64,000 bases of DNA, from NCBI GenBank assembly GCA_017477425.1, contig JAFUVT010000002.1, positions 1-64,000 of the forward strand, read 5' to 3'. The DNA is from Bacteroidales bacterium (lineage in GTDB: Bacteria > Bacteroidota > Bacteroidia > Bacteroidales > F082). Below are positions 1 to 7,507 of this stretch, piece after piece. Position numbers and translations under genes: made by a program. The notes below the pieces were generated by a model. That model did no database searches, was not told where the DNA came from, and was given only the letters and a program-made list of their open reading frames with translations. How positions within the stretch are numbered: position 1 is the stretch's first letter; every line of letters starts with the position of its first letter.

Positions 1-117
1 AGGGCTTTGCTCGGAAATGGTGGCGGCGGACGCACCGAAGTGAAGTTCCGCATCGAGGGCCGCGAGTTGGTGGGCATCATGAACAAACAGAACAACATCT
101 ATACAAGGGAAAAATGA
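1..117 (+). CDS. Phage tail tape-measure protein, C-terminal end (partial)
   Basis: Open from the first base of the window to a TGA at 115-117, giving 38 residues that end in a Gly-rich linker and the motif KFRIEGRELVGIMNKQNN. From memory this ending is typical of tape-measure proteins in Bacteroides prophages; the assignment rests on this short tail and on the next gene. The stop overlaps the start of the next gene (ATGA at 114-117), so the two are translationally coupled. The N-terminus lies outside the window. Confidence 0.6.
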   Translation, partial: RALLGNGGGGRTEVKFRIEGRELVGIMNKQNNIYTREK

Positions 118-2510
118 GTTACGCGCTGGCATATACCACCCGTTTCCATAGCCTTGACAACACGCCTTGGGAGATTGGGATATACATCAACGGCTATGAT
201 GCCCGACCTGTGGAAATCAGTCTTGATGGCGATGAGCCTTGCGTCATCGATTGGCAGGAAACCGACAAGATGGATGTGGTACAGTCGGCCACTTGCACAC
301 TGCGCGTGTCGAACGAAAGAGACCGGCAGATGGTGCAACTGATGAATAGCACCGATGCCGCCATCCTTGTCAGTCGCTATGGGAAACCGTATTGGTGGGG
401 CTATTTGGACGATGCCGTTTATGAGGAACCATACAGTTTCCCCAAGGGCTATGTGACGGAACTGCCATTTACCGACTTTGGAGCACTCAACCGCATCCCC
501 TTTACGCTTTCTGGGAAGCAGAGTGTGGGAGCCATCGTGCGTGACTGTCTCGATTCGATAGGATATGGCAGCGGTGCCATTATCAATCTTTACACCTCGC
601 TCCGTGATCCCAAACAAAATCAACCCATTAACCTTGACATGCTCTACATCAACGCCGACCGTTTTGCCACAGATGGCGATTCGTGGGGCAAGATGACAAT
701 GAAACGCGATGTCTTGGAAGAAATACTACGCCCACTTGGTCTACGCATCATGCAGAAAAACGGGCAGATTTTCATTTACGACATCGAATACCTCCGCGAC
801 CATCTCGAAATGCAAAACTACCCAGTTTGGAAAGGAACCGATGCCTATTTGAAAGGCAGCGAGACTTTCGGCTGGTACGAGGTGGCTTTCGAGCCAGATA
901 CCGTGGAGACATTGGCCGAAGACGGCCTTGACTATGATTCGGGCATTTGGAATGACAGCGAGAAATACTTTGCAAAAAGCTACGACTTGGAGACCGAAAC
1001 GGACAGCGACATCGGATTCTATTTGGAAGTTCGGAACTATGCCACTATCGGTGCCAATGTTCAGAAGTCGAGCAACGCCCGCTTTTTCCGCACAAAGTCG
1101 GTATTTACCGACAGCAACGAAATCGGTGTAGCGTGGCGCATCAAGTGCAAGGAGGTCGTTTACCACTTCGTCTTTAACGGGCATACGATACCTGTGGTTC
1201 GTGACACAATTCTATTGGATAATCTGGCCGTGTGCCTGAATTCCAATGTGGAGGATGTCTTTTGGGTGGAAACAGGCTATTTGCCGCTTGCCCCTGACAG
1301 GGCCAAATATCAGTTGCGCGTCAACCTGGATTTCCTGATAAGTTTCCGCCCCAATCCTTTCGACGATCCGGCTGACGAATGGGCGGCGACGCAAGATTAC
1401 CCGGCTATGGAAGCTCATTGGGAAAATGACGCAGGTGTTAACGCCTACTTAGTGCCTGTAATCCTTGATGTATTAGATGACAACGGGAACGCTGTGTACC
1501 ATTATGAAAACGCCGACTATGAGACTCACGGAGGCGATATTTACAACCTGTATGCAACGGATGTAGTTCGTCCCTTCGGCATCAACAAGGGTCGCTGGGT
1601 CGCTGGTGCTGGAGTCTATGGCCAGATGTATCTTGCCTATTACAATCCCGACAATAACGAGGACCCGCTTATTGAAAAAGACTGGGTGACCAACCGCATC
1701 GCGTCACCAGCAAACTCGGCCATTAACGGGACACTCTACAGGGTGCGCGACGATGGCGAATATGTCAGCCTCCCCCCCTTGGCCGGCAGGCTGCGCCTTA
1801 CCGTTGGAAACGGCATATTTGTGACCAAATACGCTTATTATGGTGCCTATGCAGCCATGTTCTATGGTCCTCAACACTTTGCTGAAGTTCTCTTTTGGCA
1901 ACTATATCGCAACCCAAAGATTACACTGGTCAAGGCTGACCGCAGAGAGGATGGCATTGATGATAGGGATGTCTATGAGCGCGACATGATAAACCTTACA
2001 GCGGACAATCTCAGCGAAACGGTAAAAGCAGGGTGTTGGAGAAAAGGAGTCCCGCCTTCGTCTCGCGGTCTCTTTTTCGATGCCTACGGAATAGTATGGG
2101 AGAATTTTGTCAAAAACGGCCATACGCGAACATTGGAGATGCACCGTTTGCGCAGCATCGAAGACCAGACTTTCTACGCGCAACCCGTCATATCTGGAAC
2201 GGTTGAATTTGACAGCCAGTTTTGCGCTAAACGCGAATGGAGTACACCAGGTGTGTTCCTTGTCACTGCGCTTCGCCAGAATCTTCACCAGGACACCGAG
2301 GAATTGACGATGGCCAGAATCGCCAACGAGGGCGGGTTCTGCTATGACTACTATTGGGATGATCCTGTTTGTGTCAATGTGGAAGCGATAGAGTACACCT
2401 TTGCATGGAGCAATCCAGTCTGCGCAAAGGAGTTTAGACAAGATTGGTCATTTATATGGGAGAAACCCGTATGTGTAACAGTAGAAAAGAAAACGGATAA
2501 AGACAACTAA
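114..2510 (+). CDS. Prophage tail / baseplate-hub-like structural protein (798 aa)
   Basis: A 798-residue protein directly coupled to the tape-measure end by an ATGA overlap, the position where siphophages and myophages encode distal-tail or baseplate-hub proteins. The first 150 residues, rich in aromatic and acidic residues (for example YWWGYLDD near residue 100), resemble the N-terminal halves of large tail proteins in Bacteroides prophages. The rest is beta-rich and Asp/Tyr-rich, as expected for receptor-facing tail components. It has no signal peptide, membrane segment or visible catalytic motif. The exact tail role (hub, tail-associated lysin without the lysin, or adhesin) cannot be told from sequence alone. 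Upstream phage genes are outside the window. Confidence 0.6.
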   Translation: MSYALAYTTRFHSLDNTPWEIGIYINGYDARPVEISLDGDEPCVIDWQETDKMDVVQSATCTLRVSNERDRQMVQLMNSTDAAILVSRYGKPYWWGYLDDAVYEEPYSFPKGYVTELPFTDFGALNRIPFTLSGKQSVGAIVRDCLDSIGYGSGAIINLYTSLRDPKQNQPINLDMLYINADRFATDGDSWGKMTMKRDVLEEILRPLGLRIMQKNGQIFIYDIEYLRDHLEMQNYPVWKGTDAYLKGSETFGWYEVAFEPDTVETLAEDGLDYDSGIWNDSEKYFAKSYDLETETDSDIGFYLEVRNYATIGANVQKSSNARFFRTKSVFTDSNEIGVAWRIKCKEVVYHFVFNGHTIPVVRDTILLDNLAVCLNSNVEDVFWVETGYLPLAPDRAKYQLRVNLDFLISFRPNPFDDPADEWAATQDYPAMEAHWENDAGVNAYLVPVILDVLDDNGNAVYHYENADYETHGGDIYNLYATDVVRPFGINKGRWVAGAGVYGQMYLAYYNPDNNEDPLIEKDWVTNRIASPANSAINGTLYRVRDDGEYVSLPPLAGRLRLTVGNGIFVTKYAYYGAYAAMFYGPQHFAEVLFWQLYRNPKITLVKADRREDGIDDRDVYERDMINLTADNLSETVKAGCWRKGVPPSSRGLFFDAYGIVWENFVKNGHTRTLEMHRLRSIEDQTFYAQPVISGTVEFDSQFCAKREWSTPGVFLVTALRQNLHQDTEELTMARIANEGGFCYDYYWDDPVCVNVEAIEYTFAWSNPVCAKEFRQDWSFIWEKPVCVTVEKKTDKDN

Positions 2511-2522
2511 AACCTTACAAAA

Positions 2523-2834
2523 ATGGCATACATCAACACAGGATACGCACGCAACGCATCACTAACCGTCACCAGGGGATCATATTCGCAGTCCTACGAC
2601 ATTCGCTCTGGCTTCACTTATGGAGGCACGACATACCCCTCACTTTCCAACGACGGATTCGCCCGGCTTTCTGACGCGGACTATGAACGCCGCAGGGCCG
2701 ACTTCATCTCGTATGTCTATTCCCTTGAGGCTGGCCTTCAGACCGACTGCCCGGACTTGACGCAGGGCAGTGTGGAATACGACACTGTGCTTTGCCCGCT
2801 TCAAAACGTGGGATCGTCGCAGGAAGAAGAATAA
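2523..2834 (+). CDS. Small phage-associated protein, unknown function (103 aa)
   Basis: Starts 12 bp after the tail protein and is clearly in the same operon. The 103 residues begin with a Thr/Ser/Tyr-rich stretch (YARNASLTVTRGSYSQSYD) and end with an acidic tail. No family is recognised and there are no Cys, membrane or signal sequences. Position suggests a minor tail or tail-completion protein. After its TAA the same reading frame stays open for another 76 codons (see the ORF at 2895), so a readthrough extension or a recent nonsense mutation is possible. Confidence 0.55.
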   Translation: MAYINTGYARNASLTVTRGSYSQSYDIRSGFTYGGTTYPSLSNDGFARLSDADYERRRADFISYVYSLEAGLQTDCPDLTQGSVEYDTVLCPLQNVGSSQEEE

Positions 2835-2894
2835 CACTTTGGCAGGGCCACGAAAAAGGCCCCTGCCTCCAAAGTCGGGCTCCTACCCCCGGCA

Positions 2895-3065
2895 ATGACA
2901 AAGGTGCTGACACACCACGGCAGAGGCCGTAAGCCTCTCGGTGTGATGCCGCTGAAGTCTATAACGCTTTTCCTTGCGAATGTACACATCTACGAAACTA
3001 ACCTCGAAGCGACCAAACAACTGCTTTCAGGCAACGAGGAAGTCAAGTTCGTATTGAATGTATAA
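2895..3065 (+). CDS. Possible 56-aa ORF at the prophage end
   Basis: ATG at 2895 to TAA at 3063-3065, 56 residues, basic N-terminus (MTKVLTHHGRGRKP) and a plausible globular remainder. It lies in the same frame as the ORF ending at 2834, with no other stop between them, so it may be the severed C-terminus of that protein rather than a separate gene. No homologue is recognised. A G+C-rich inverted repeat lies just upstream (about 2841-2869), without a T tract. Confidence 0.35.
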   Translation: MTKVLTHHGRGRKPLGVMPLKSITLFLANVHIYETNLEATKQLLSGNEEVKFVLNV

Positions 3066-3113
3066 ACGGCTTTTTAACAGCCTTTGAAGCACAATTAAAC
3101 GCCGAAAAAAGAA

Positions 3114-3144
3114 TCAGGCACGAAGTTCAAAACCTCGTGCCTGA
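3114..3144 (+). terminator. Perfect 10-bp inverted repeat at the end of the phage genes
   Basis: TCAGGCACGA (3114-3123) and its complement TCGTGCCTGA (3135-3144) are separated by 11 bases. No strong T tract follows, so it could be a factor-assisted terminator or the recognition site of a DNA-binding protein or integrase at the phage boundary. Confidence 0.4.
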
Positions 3145-3156
3145 CTTCAGAAAAAG

Positions 3157-3189
3157 TTGTACTTTTCAATTTAGAAAATTGTACTTTTC
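3157..3189 (+). repeat. 22-bp-period direct repeat TTGTACTTTTC
   Basis: TTGTACTTTTC occurs at 3157-3167 and again at 3179-3189, two turns of helix apart, between the last phage-like ORF and the next gene. Nothing in the adjacent genes explains it. Regularly phased direct repeats of this kind are common as regulator, integrase-arm or iteron sites. The rest of 3066-3300 shows no convincing gene. Confidence 0.4.
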
Positions 3190-3308
3190 GTTTTTGCGAT
3201 TATAGAAAAAAGACTATCGCACCGCCATCGTTCTAGACGATGTGGACCGTCATCATATCGACAACCTGCAAGTTGACGAGCCCGATGGAAAGAATAAAGA
3301 TTTCCTAT

Positions 3309-3338
3309 TTGAAAGGAAATAAAAAAGTCCTATCTTTG
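3309..3338 (+). promoter_or_regulatory. Bacteroidota promoter for the gene at 3390
   Basis: TTG at 3309-3311, a 19-base spacer, then TATCTTTG at 3331-3338: an exact match to the Bacteroidota -33/-7 arrangement. Transcription would begin near 3345, giving a leader of about 45 nt before the ATG at 3390. This shows that the 103-aa gene is transcribed independently of the phage genes. Confidence 0.75.
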
Positions 3339-3389
3339 CACTCGAAAACGAGCAACCTTCCGTCTTTACGGAAAAAATTACAAAAAACT

Positions 3390-3701
3390 ATGTATCAAAT
3401 TTTTAAAGACCAACTTGAAAAATCGAAACTGATTCTGTCAGGAGTAAAAAGGAACCAACGCTTAGGTCGGGAGGCCGGCGTGGAAGAAAGCGTGATACAC
3501 AAATTGGAAGAAGACTGCAAGCGCTTGGAGGCACTTTCGGCCGAAATGGACAAGATCCACGAAGAGCTTCGCAAGAAGACCGACGAAGCCCATGCCGCAC
3601 TCAACGTGCTGAAAGGCAGGACACAAACCGTGAAGAAAGCCATCAAGAACAAGTATGACCAGACTTGGTGGACCAAGTTCGGCATCCCCGACAAGAGGTA
3701 G
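3390..3701 (+). CDS. Small coiled-coil protein, unknown function (103 aa)
   Basis: Encodes 103 residues that are almost entirely charged heptad-like helix (LEEDCKRLEALSAEMDKIHEELRKKTDEA is split by no prolines), ending in a conserved-looking aromatic tail, WWTKFGIPDKR. The ATG at 3390 is chosen over upstream starts because the promoter ends at 3338. There is no signal peptide. It is a monocistronic gene with its own promoter and a terminator at 3728-3754. I recognise no characterised family; it resembles short helical hypothetical proteins common in Bacteroidales. The long coiled coil suggests oligomerisation or partner binding, but that is inference. Confidence 0.65.
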   Translation: MYQIFKDQLEKSKLILSGVKRNQRLGREAGVEESVIHKLEEDCKRLEALSAEMDKIHEELRKKTDEAHAALNVLKGRTQTVKKAIKNKYDQTWWTKFGIPDKR

Positions 3702-3727
3702 GCTTCCCAACATTTGTCAGCGAACAG

Positions 3728-3754
3728 AAAACCGTCTCAAATTGAGGCGGTTTT
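3728..3754. terminator. Bidirectional intrinsic terminator
   Basis: AAAACCGTCTC (3728-3738) pairs with GAGGCGGTTTT (3744-3754) around a 5-base loop, followed by T-rich sequence on the plus strand and preceded by A-rich sequence for the minus strand. It separates convergent genes. The stop codon of the minus-strand methyltransferase (TGA at 3739-3737) lies in the hairpin, so the protein's last codon and stop form part of the terminator. Confidence 0.8.
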
Positions 3755-4909
3755 TCTTGTTTTGATGAGCACCTTTCGCTCGCCCTTCAATGTGGTGGCA
3801 AACAAGTAAACTTCATCCCCGTCATTGATTTTCAACGACTTCCTCAATTCAGCCACCGAAAGCGGGAAATTTCGCACAGCGATGCTGGCCTTGTCGAGCT
3901 CCGAAAGCAGGGTTTGTCGCACCTTCTTGTTATAAGGCGCCCACCCTTCCACCTCGAAGATGCGGCCAGGAAAATCAAGAACTAAATAATCTGAGGTGTA
4001 TAAATTGCTGTTTTTATGCAATTTGAGCACGCCATAACGCTCGGTCAACAGTTTGTAGCAACCCGCTTTCATCACGGCAGGATGGGGCTCATAGAGGAAT
4101 TTTGAAACACTTTCAGCCAATCTGACGGGGCAACTCCGCTCCTCCTCCATCGTAAATTGCAACTCGGGTTGTTCCGTCAATAAGTTGACACAGAAGAATT
4201 GCGTTTCTCCCTGAAAATCACGCTCCAAGACGAAGTCCAATTCCTTGCATTCGTTGGCCACGGCCACCACGTGCACTTCCTTCACATGATGCAGCTCCTC
4301 CAAAGCCTGACTGATGTCGAGCATGGGCGACAGTTTCACCATCACCTTGCGGGCTTTTTGCAACAGCAAATCTTGCAATTCTGTCACATCGGGCGTGCAG
4401 TCGCTGATGGAAACGGTTTTGCGCCCGTAGGCATCACGTCGTGCAGGGTCAATGAAAATGCAGTCTTTTTCCCCACATTGGCCCAGATAGCCCTCAGCCG
4501 TTGCATTCAGCACATTGATTTGGGCATCCAAGACGGCAAAATTGTGCCGGGCCAAGTCGCAGAGCTCGACCTGTTGCTCCACGTAGTCGGTTTGCCGGAA
4601 GTCTTGCGATATATAATAGGTGTCGATGCCGAGGCCACCAGTAAGGTCAGCGAAAGAATTGCCTTTCAGCAAGTTGGCCTTGTATTTTGCAGCGGCTTCT
4701 GAAGAACACTGTTCAATGGAAAGATGCGCTGGAAAAAGCAGCTCTTCATTCTCGCTCCACGAGGGCACTTTCTTTTTGAGCAGCTGCCGCGCCTCGATTT
4801 GTCGCAGAGCCAATGAAACGTCAGTGCCGACGGGCGCCTTCTTCAAGGCGAGCGTCGGCACGTCGGCGTTCAGGTTTTCCCTGATGAATTGTTTTGTGGC
4901 TTCGTCCAT
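3737..4909 (-). CDS. Class I SAM-dependent methyltransferase with THUMP-like C-terminal domain (PG_1098 family)
   Basis: A 390-residue protein. The centre carries a Rossmann methyltransferase core: a motif-I-like DLTGGLGIDTYYIS segment near residue 90 and FIDPARRD near residue 155, the D-P-A-R acceptor-site motif of this family. The C-terminal third matches the ferredoxin-like and THUMP-like domains known from Porphyromonas PG_1098. The substrate is not established; a structured RNA is likely given the domains. The start is ATG at 4909, whose A overlaps the TGA of the upstream pseudouridine synthase (TGATG), so the two RNA-modification-type genes are translationally coupled. An in-frame TTG at 4912 is an unlikely alternative. 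Confidence 0.8.
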   Translation of the reverse strand: MDEATKQFIRENLNADVPTLALKKAPVGTDVSLALRQIEARQLLKKKVPSWSENEELLFPAHLSIEQCSSEAAAKYKANLLKGNSFADLTGGLGIDTYYISQDFRQTDYVEQQVELCDLARHNFAVLDAQINVLNATAEGYLGQCGEKDCIFIDPARRDAYGRKTVSISDCTPDVTELQDLLLQKARKVMVKLSPMLDISQALEELHHVKEVHVVAVANECKELDFVLERDFQGETQFFCVNLLTEQPELQFTMEEERSCPVRLAESVSKFLYEPHPAVMKAGCYKLLTERYGVLKLHKNSNLYTSDYLVLDFPGRIFEVEGWAPYNKKVRQTLLSELDKASIAVRNFPLSVAELRKSLKINDGDEVYLFATTLKGERKVLIKTRKTASI

Positions 4910-6405
4910 CAAATCTTCTTCAGATTCATCACCTCAAGGTCGGTGAGGAAGCGCCATTCTCCACGAGGGAGTTTGTACTTATCGAGACCGGCAAACATCA
5001 CGCGGTCGAGCTTTGTGACCTCATAGCCGAGGTGTTCGAAGATGCGGCGCACGATGCGGTTGCGGCCTGAATGGAGCTCGATACCGATGCTCTTCTTGCT
5101 GTCGTCATCCTGGTCGTAGGCGATATTATCGGCAGCGATGGGGCCATCGTCAAGCTCGATGCCTTCGGAGATACGCAGCATGTCGTTCTTGGCCAAAGGC
5201 TTGTCCAAAATCACGTGGTAGAGTTTCGGCACCTCGCTGCTCGGATGGGTCAGCTTCTTGGCCAAGTCGCCATCGTTGGTGAACAGCAATAGTCCGGTGG
5301 TCTGCTTGTCGAGGCGGCCTACAGGATAGACGCGCTCGGGGCAGGCGTTCTTTACGAGTTCCATCACGGTGTCGCGCTCGTATGGGTCATCGCTGGTCGT
5401 GATGTAGCCTTTGGGTTTGTTGAGCAAGATGTAGCGCAGCTTCTCGCGGTTGAGGGTCTGGCCTCCATACACCACCTTGTCTTCGGTCTTCACCTTATAG
5501 CCCATCGTGGTGATGATTTCGTCGTTCACCATCACGCAGCCAGCCTTGATGAGGTCGTCGGCTTCGCGACGAGAACAGATGCCACAGTCAGCCAGATATT
5601 TGTTCAAGCGGATTTCGCCAGTAGCCTTCGGGCGGTCATACAACGGGTCTTTTTCCCTGACGTAGCCCTTGCGGCCACGGCGGGGTTCATCATCATCATC
5701 GTAACGGCGGCGCGGACGGTCGTCAAAACGACGGCCACCACGTGGGCGTTCATCGTCGAAACGGCGCGACCTTGGACGGTCGTCATCATCAAATCTACGG
5801 CGTGGGCGGTCGTCGAAGCGACGTTCGCCACGAGGTTTGTCATCGTCGAAACGACGGCGCGGGCGCTCGTCATCATCAAAGCGACGACGGGGACGGTCGT
5901 CGTCATGGAAACGGCGTTCACGCGGCTTGTCATCATCAAAGCGACGGCGTGGACGGTCGTCGTCATCAAAACGGCGACGCGGTTTGTCGTCGTCGAAACG
6001 ACGGCGTGGACGCTCGTCATCGTCAAATCTGCGGCGTGGGCGGTCGTCGTCATGGAAACGGCGTTCGCCACGAGGCTTGTCGTCATCGAAACGGCGACGC
6101 GGACGCTCGTCATCGTCAAAGCGACGACGCGGGCGGTCATCGTGTTCGTCGTCGAAGCGGCGGCGCGGACGGTCACCGAACTTACGGTCACCGAACTTAC
6201 GGTCACCGAAACGGCGGTCGCCACGGTTGTCATCAAATCGGCGTTCACCTCTCGGCTCATCGCCAAAGCTTCTTCTCTCTTCAGACCCTTCTTCGTCACC
6301 GTCACGGTGATAAAACTTGAAGGATCTCCTCTGTTGGAACAGCTCTTGTTCGTCAACAGGTCTTCTGGTGCGCGGACGCTTGCCAGATCTTTCGTTGTCA
6401 GTCAT
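4909..6405 (-). CDS. rluB: rRNA pseudouridine synthase (RluB/RsuA type) with a long Arg/Asp repeat N-terminus
   Basis: A 498-residue protein. The C-terminal half is a standard RsuA/RluB enzyme: S4 RNA-binding domain from about residue 264 (IRLNKYLADCGICSRREADDLI), then the catalytic motif GRLDKQTTGLLLFTNDG with the active-site Asp. It converts uridine to pseudouridine in ribosomal RNA. The N-terminal 250 residues are unusual: residues 61-242 are near-perfect ten-residue units of the form RPRRRFDDDE, a disordered polyampholyte that probably binds RNA or ribosomal precursors. Bacteroidota RluB proteins often carry basic/acidic tails, but this one is long and very regular. It has its own promoter (6461-6468) and is coupled to the methyltransferase downstream. 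Confidence 0.85.
   Translation of the reverse strand: MTDNERSGKRPRTRRPVDEQELFQQRRSFKFYHRDGDEEGSEERRSFGDEPRGERRFDDNRGDRRFGDRKFGDRKFGDRPRRRFDDEHDDRPRRRFDDDERPRRRFDDDKPRGERRFHDDDRPRRRFDDDERPRRRFDDDKPRRRFDDDDRPRRRFDDDKPRERRFHDDDRPRRRFDDDERPRRRFDDDKPRGERRFDDRPRRRFDDDDRPRSRRFDDERPRGGRRFDDRPRRRYDDDDEPRRGRKGYVREKDPLYDRPKATGEIRLNKYLADCGICSRREADDLIKAGCVMVNDEIITTMGYKVKTEDKVVYGGQTLNREKLRYILLNKPKGYITTSDDPYERDTVMELVKNACPERVYPVGRLDKQTTGLLLFTNDGDLAKKLTHPSSEVPKLYHVILDKPLAKNDMLRISEGIELDDGPIAADNIAYDQDDDSKKSIGIELHSGRNRIVRRIFEHLGYEVTKLDRVMFAGLDKYKLPRGEWRFLTDLEVMNLKKI
5680..6225 (-). repeat. In-gene 30-bp tandem repeat array encoding RPRRRFDDD units
   Basis: About 18 imperfect 30-bp units that translate to RPRRRFDDDE/K, with occasional GERRF or HDDD variants. 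Copy number of such arrays varies readily by slippage or recombination, and unit insertions keep the reading frame. The array also keeps other frames open on both strands, producing spurious long ORFs. Confidence 0.9.
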
Positions 6406-6460
6406 TCAATTAATGTATTAATGTTGTTACTAAGTTCCGCCGTGTTGCGGAAACGGGCGG

Positions 6461-6468
6461 CAAAAGTA
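6461..6468 (-). promoter_or_regulatory. -7 box of the pseudouridine synthase promoter
   Basis: TACTTTTG on the minus strand (CAAAAGTA on plus) about 56 bp before the ATG at 6405. It matches the TAnnTTTG form; no clear TTG lies 19-21 bp upstream, so the -33 element is weak. Confidence 0.5.
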
Positions 6469-6496
6469 CGAATAATTTGGGAATTAGCGTATGGTT

Positions 6497-6724
6497 TCAA
6501 TCCTTTTTCCTTTCATTCCTCCAATCCGAGTAACATTTGAAGAAATCGTAATCCAGTAGGTCGCTGATTTTGAGCAGCAGGTCGGTGTAAATCCACGGAC
6601 GGTTGAAGATTTTGTAGGCATTCTGCCGCGAAAAGCCAAGTTGCTTGGCAAGCCATGTGATGCTGCGCCCTTGCCGCTCCAATTCCTCCTTGATGAGGTT
6701 GCCGATGTGTGGTTCTTCATTCAT
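6497..6724 (-). CDS. Small XRE-like helix-turn-helix DNA-binding protein (75 aa)
   Basis: From the ATG at 6724 it encodes 75 residues with a lambda-repressor-type fold: LIKEELERQGRSITWLAKQLGFSRQNAYKIF places the recognition helix at SRQNAYKIF. The C-terminal helices (LLLKISDLLDYDFFKCYSDW) follow the pattern of stand-alone Bacteroidales HTH proteins. An upstream TTG at 6769 is open in frame but ATG is preferred. No toxin partner is adjacent, and its target is unknown. The nearest visible minus-strand promoter (-7 box at 6995-7002) would give a leader of about 260 nt, which leaves room for control of its own synthesis. Confidence 0.7.
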   Translation of the reverse strand: MNEEPHIGNLIKEELERQGRSITWLAKQLGFSRQNAYKIFNRPWIYTDLLLKISDLLDYDFFKCYSDWRNERKKD

Positions 6725-7045
6725 GCTGCCTTGCCTTTCGTGGAGCCTCGCTCTTCGGCAAGCAAACAAAATGGGCGGAACCGTTTTGATTGCTTACTTG
6801 AAACCGAAGGCTCGGCAAAGCCCGTAAACGCAAATAAACAACAAACAGCTCACGCCCTGAGACGCGAACCATTCGCCACTTATTTCCCGTTTACTTCCAA
6901 TTTGCCGATTTTCGGTTTAGAGAATAAGAGCGTAAAAGCCCGTTTAGTATGTCAATGTATCATTCTTCTATTTTCATTCGATTTAGATTGGGGACAAAGG
7001 TAGGGAAAAAAACAATAAACCGAATAAATTTGAAAAATATAACAA
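6725..7045. other. Non-coding stretch with a minus-strand promoter
   Basis: No convincing gene. A TACCTTTG -7 box lies at 6995-7002 on the minus strand and probably serves the HTH gene at 6724. The A+T-rich part near 7003-7045 follows the terminator of the exported-protein cluster. A 51-codon minus-strand ORF (6872-6717) overlaps the HTH start, but its composition does not look coding. Confidence 0.4.
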
Positions 7046-7080
7046 TTCAAGGTGCTCTGCAAAAGCAGAAACACCTTGAA
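7046..7080 (-). terminator. Terminator of the exported-protein cluster
   Basis: TTCAAGGTG (7046-7054) pairs with CACCTTGAA (7072-7080), with an inner CTGC/GCAG stem and an AAAA loop. Reading on the minus strand it is followed by T-rich sequence. It lies 31 bp beyond the stop of the gene at 7112. Confidence 0.75.
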
Positions 7081-7111
7081 ATAATGCGTTATGAGGATAA
7101 CCCAGGATGCT

Positions 7112-7495
7112 CTATTTGTATTTCTCTCCATAATACTCACAAGCATCATCGTATATGTAATTAGCAATTGTTGCAGCCGCACTTACTATCGCAGATGCTC
7201 CTTGAGTTGCTGCAGTAGCAACAATTCCAGCAGCTATGACTGTCTTCAAACTGTCCTTCACTGCTCTTTTAGTCCATTTTCCACAGACCACATTGTATGT
7301 CGATTCTGCAGAATTACGATCATTGATTTCTTTAGTAATTGACATACTGATGGTTCGATTATTCACGTCATCTTCTATAACGGCAGTATTTCCATAACTG
7401 ACTAGATAAAGCCCGTCTTTAATCTTAACTCTTTCTTGGGCATTTGCAGCAAAAACTGCAAACATGGCGATTAATAATACTAGTGTTTTCTTCAT
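7112..7495 (-). CDS. Small exported protein, unknown function (127 aa)
   Basis: A signal peptide (MKKTLVLLIAMFAVFAANA, cleavage before Q20) directs it across the inner membrane. The mature part is about 108 residues. A Gly/Ala-rich hydrophobic stretch near residues 86-109 (VIAAGIVATAATQGASAIVSAA) could be an amphipathic or membrane-inserting segment. Two Cys are present, possibly for a disulfide. No family is recognised. It lies 12 bp after an OmpA-family gene and shares its terminator, so it is the last gene of that unit and likely works at the envelope. Confidence 0.6.
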   Translation of the reverse strand: MKKTLVLLIAMFAVFAANAQERVKIKDGLYLVSYGNTAVIEDDVNNRTISMSITKEINDRNSAESTYNVVCGKWTKRAVKDSLKTVIAAGIVATAATQGASAIVSAAATIANYIYDDACEYYGEKYK

Positions 7496-7507
7496 TGATA
7501 TTACTTA

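Noticed and set aside
5680..6225. Regular 30-bp repeats as a possible CRISPR array, and long ORFs on both strands there
   Set aside because: The units are contiguous with no unique spacers and encode a repeated peptide in frame with the pseudouridine synthase.
6717..6872. 51-codon minus-strand ORF overlapping the HTH start, as a toxin partner
   Set aside because: No family resemblance, irregular codon use and no promoter of its own.
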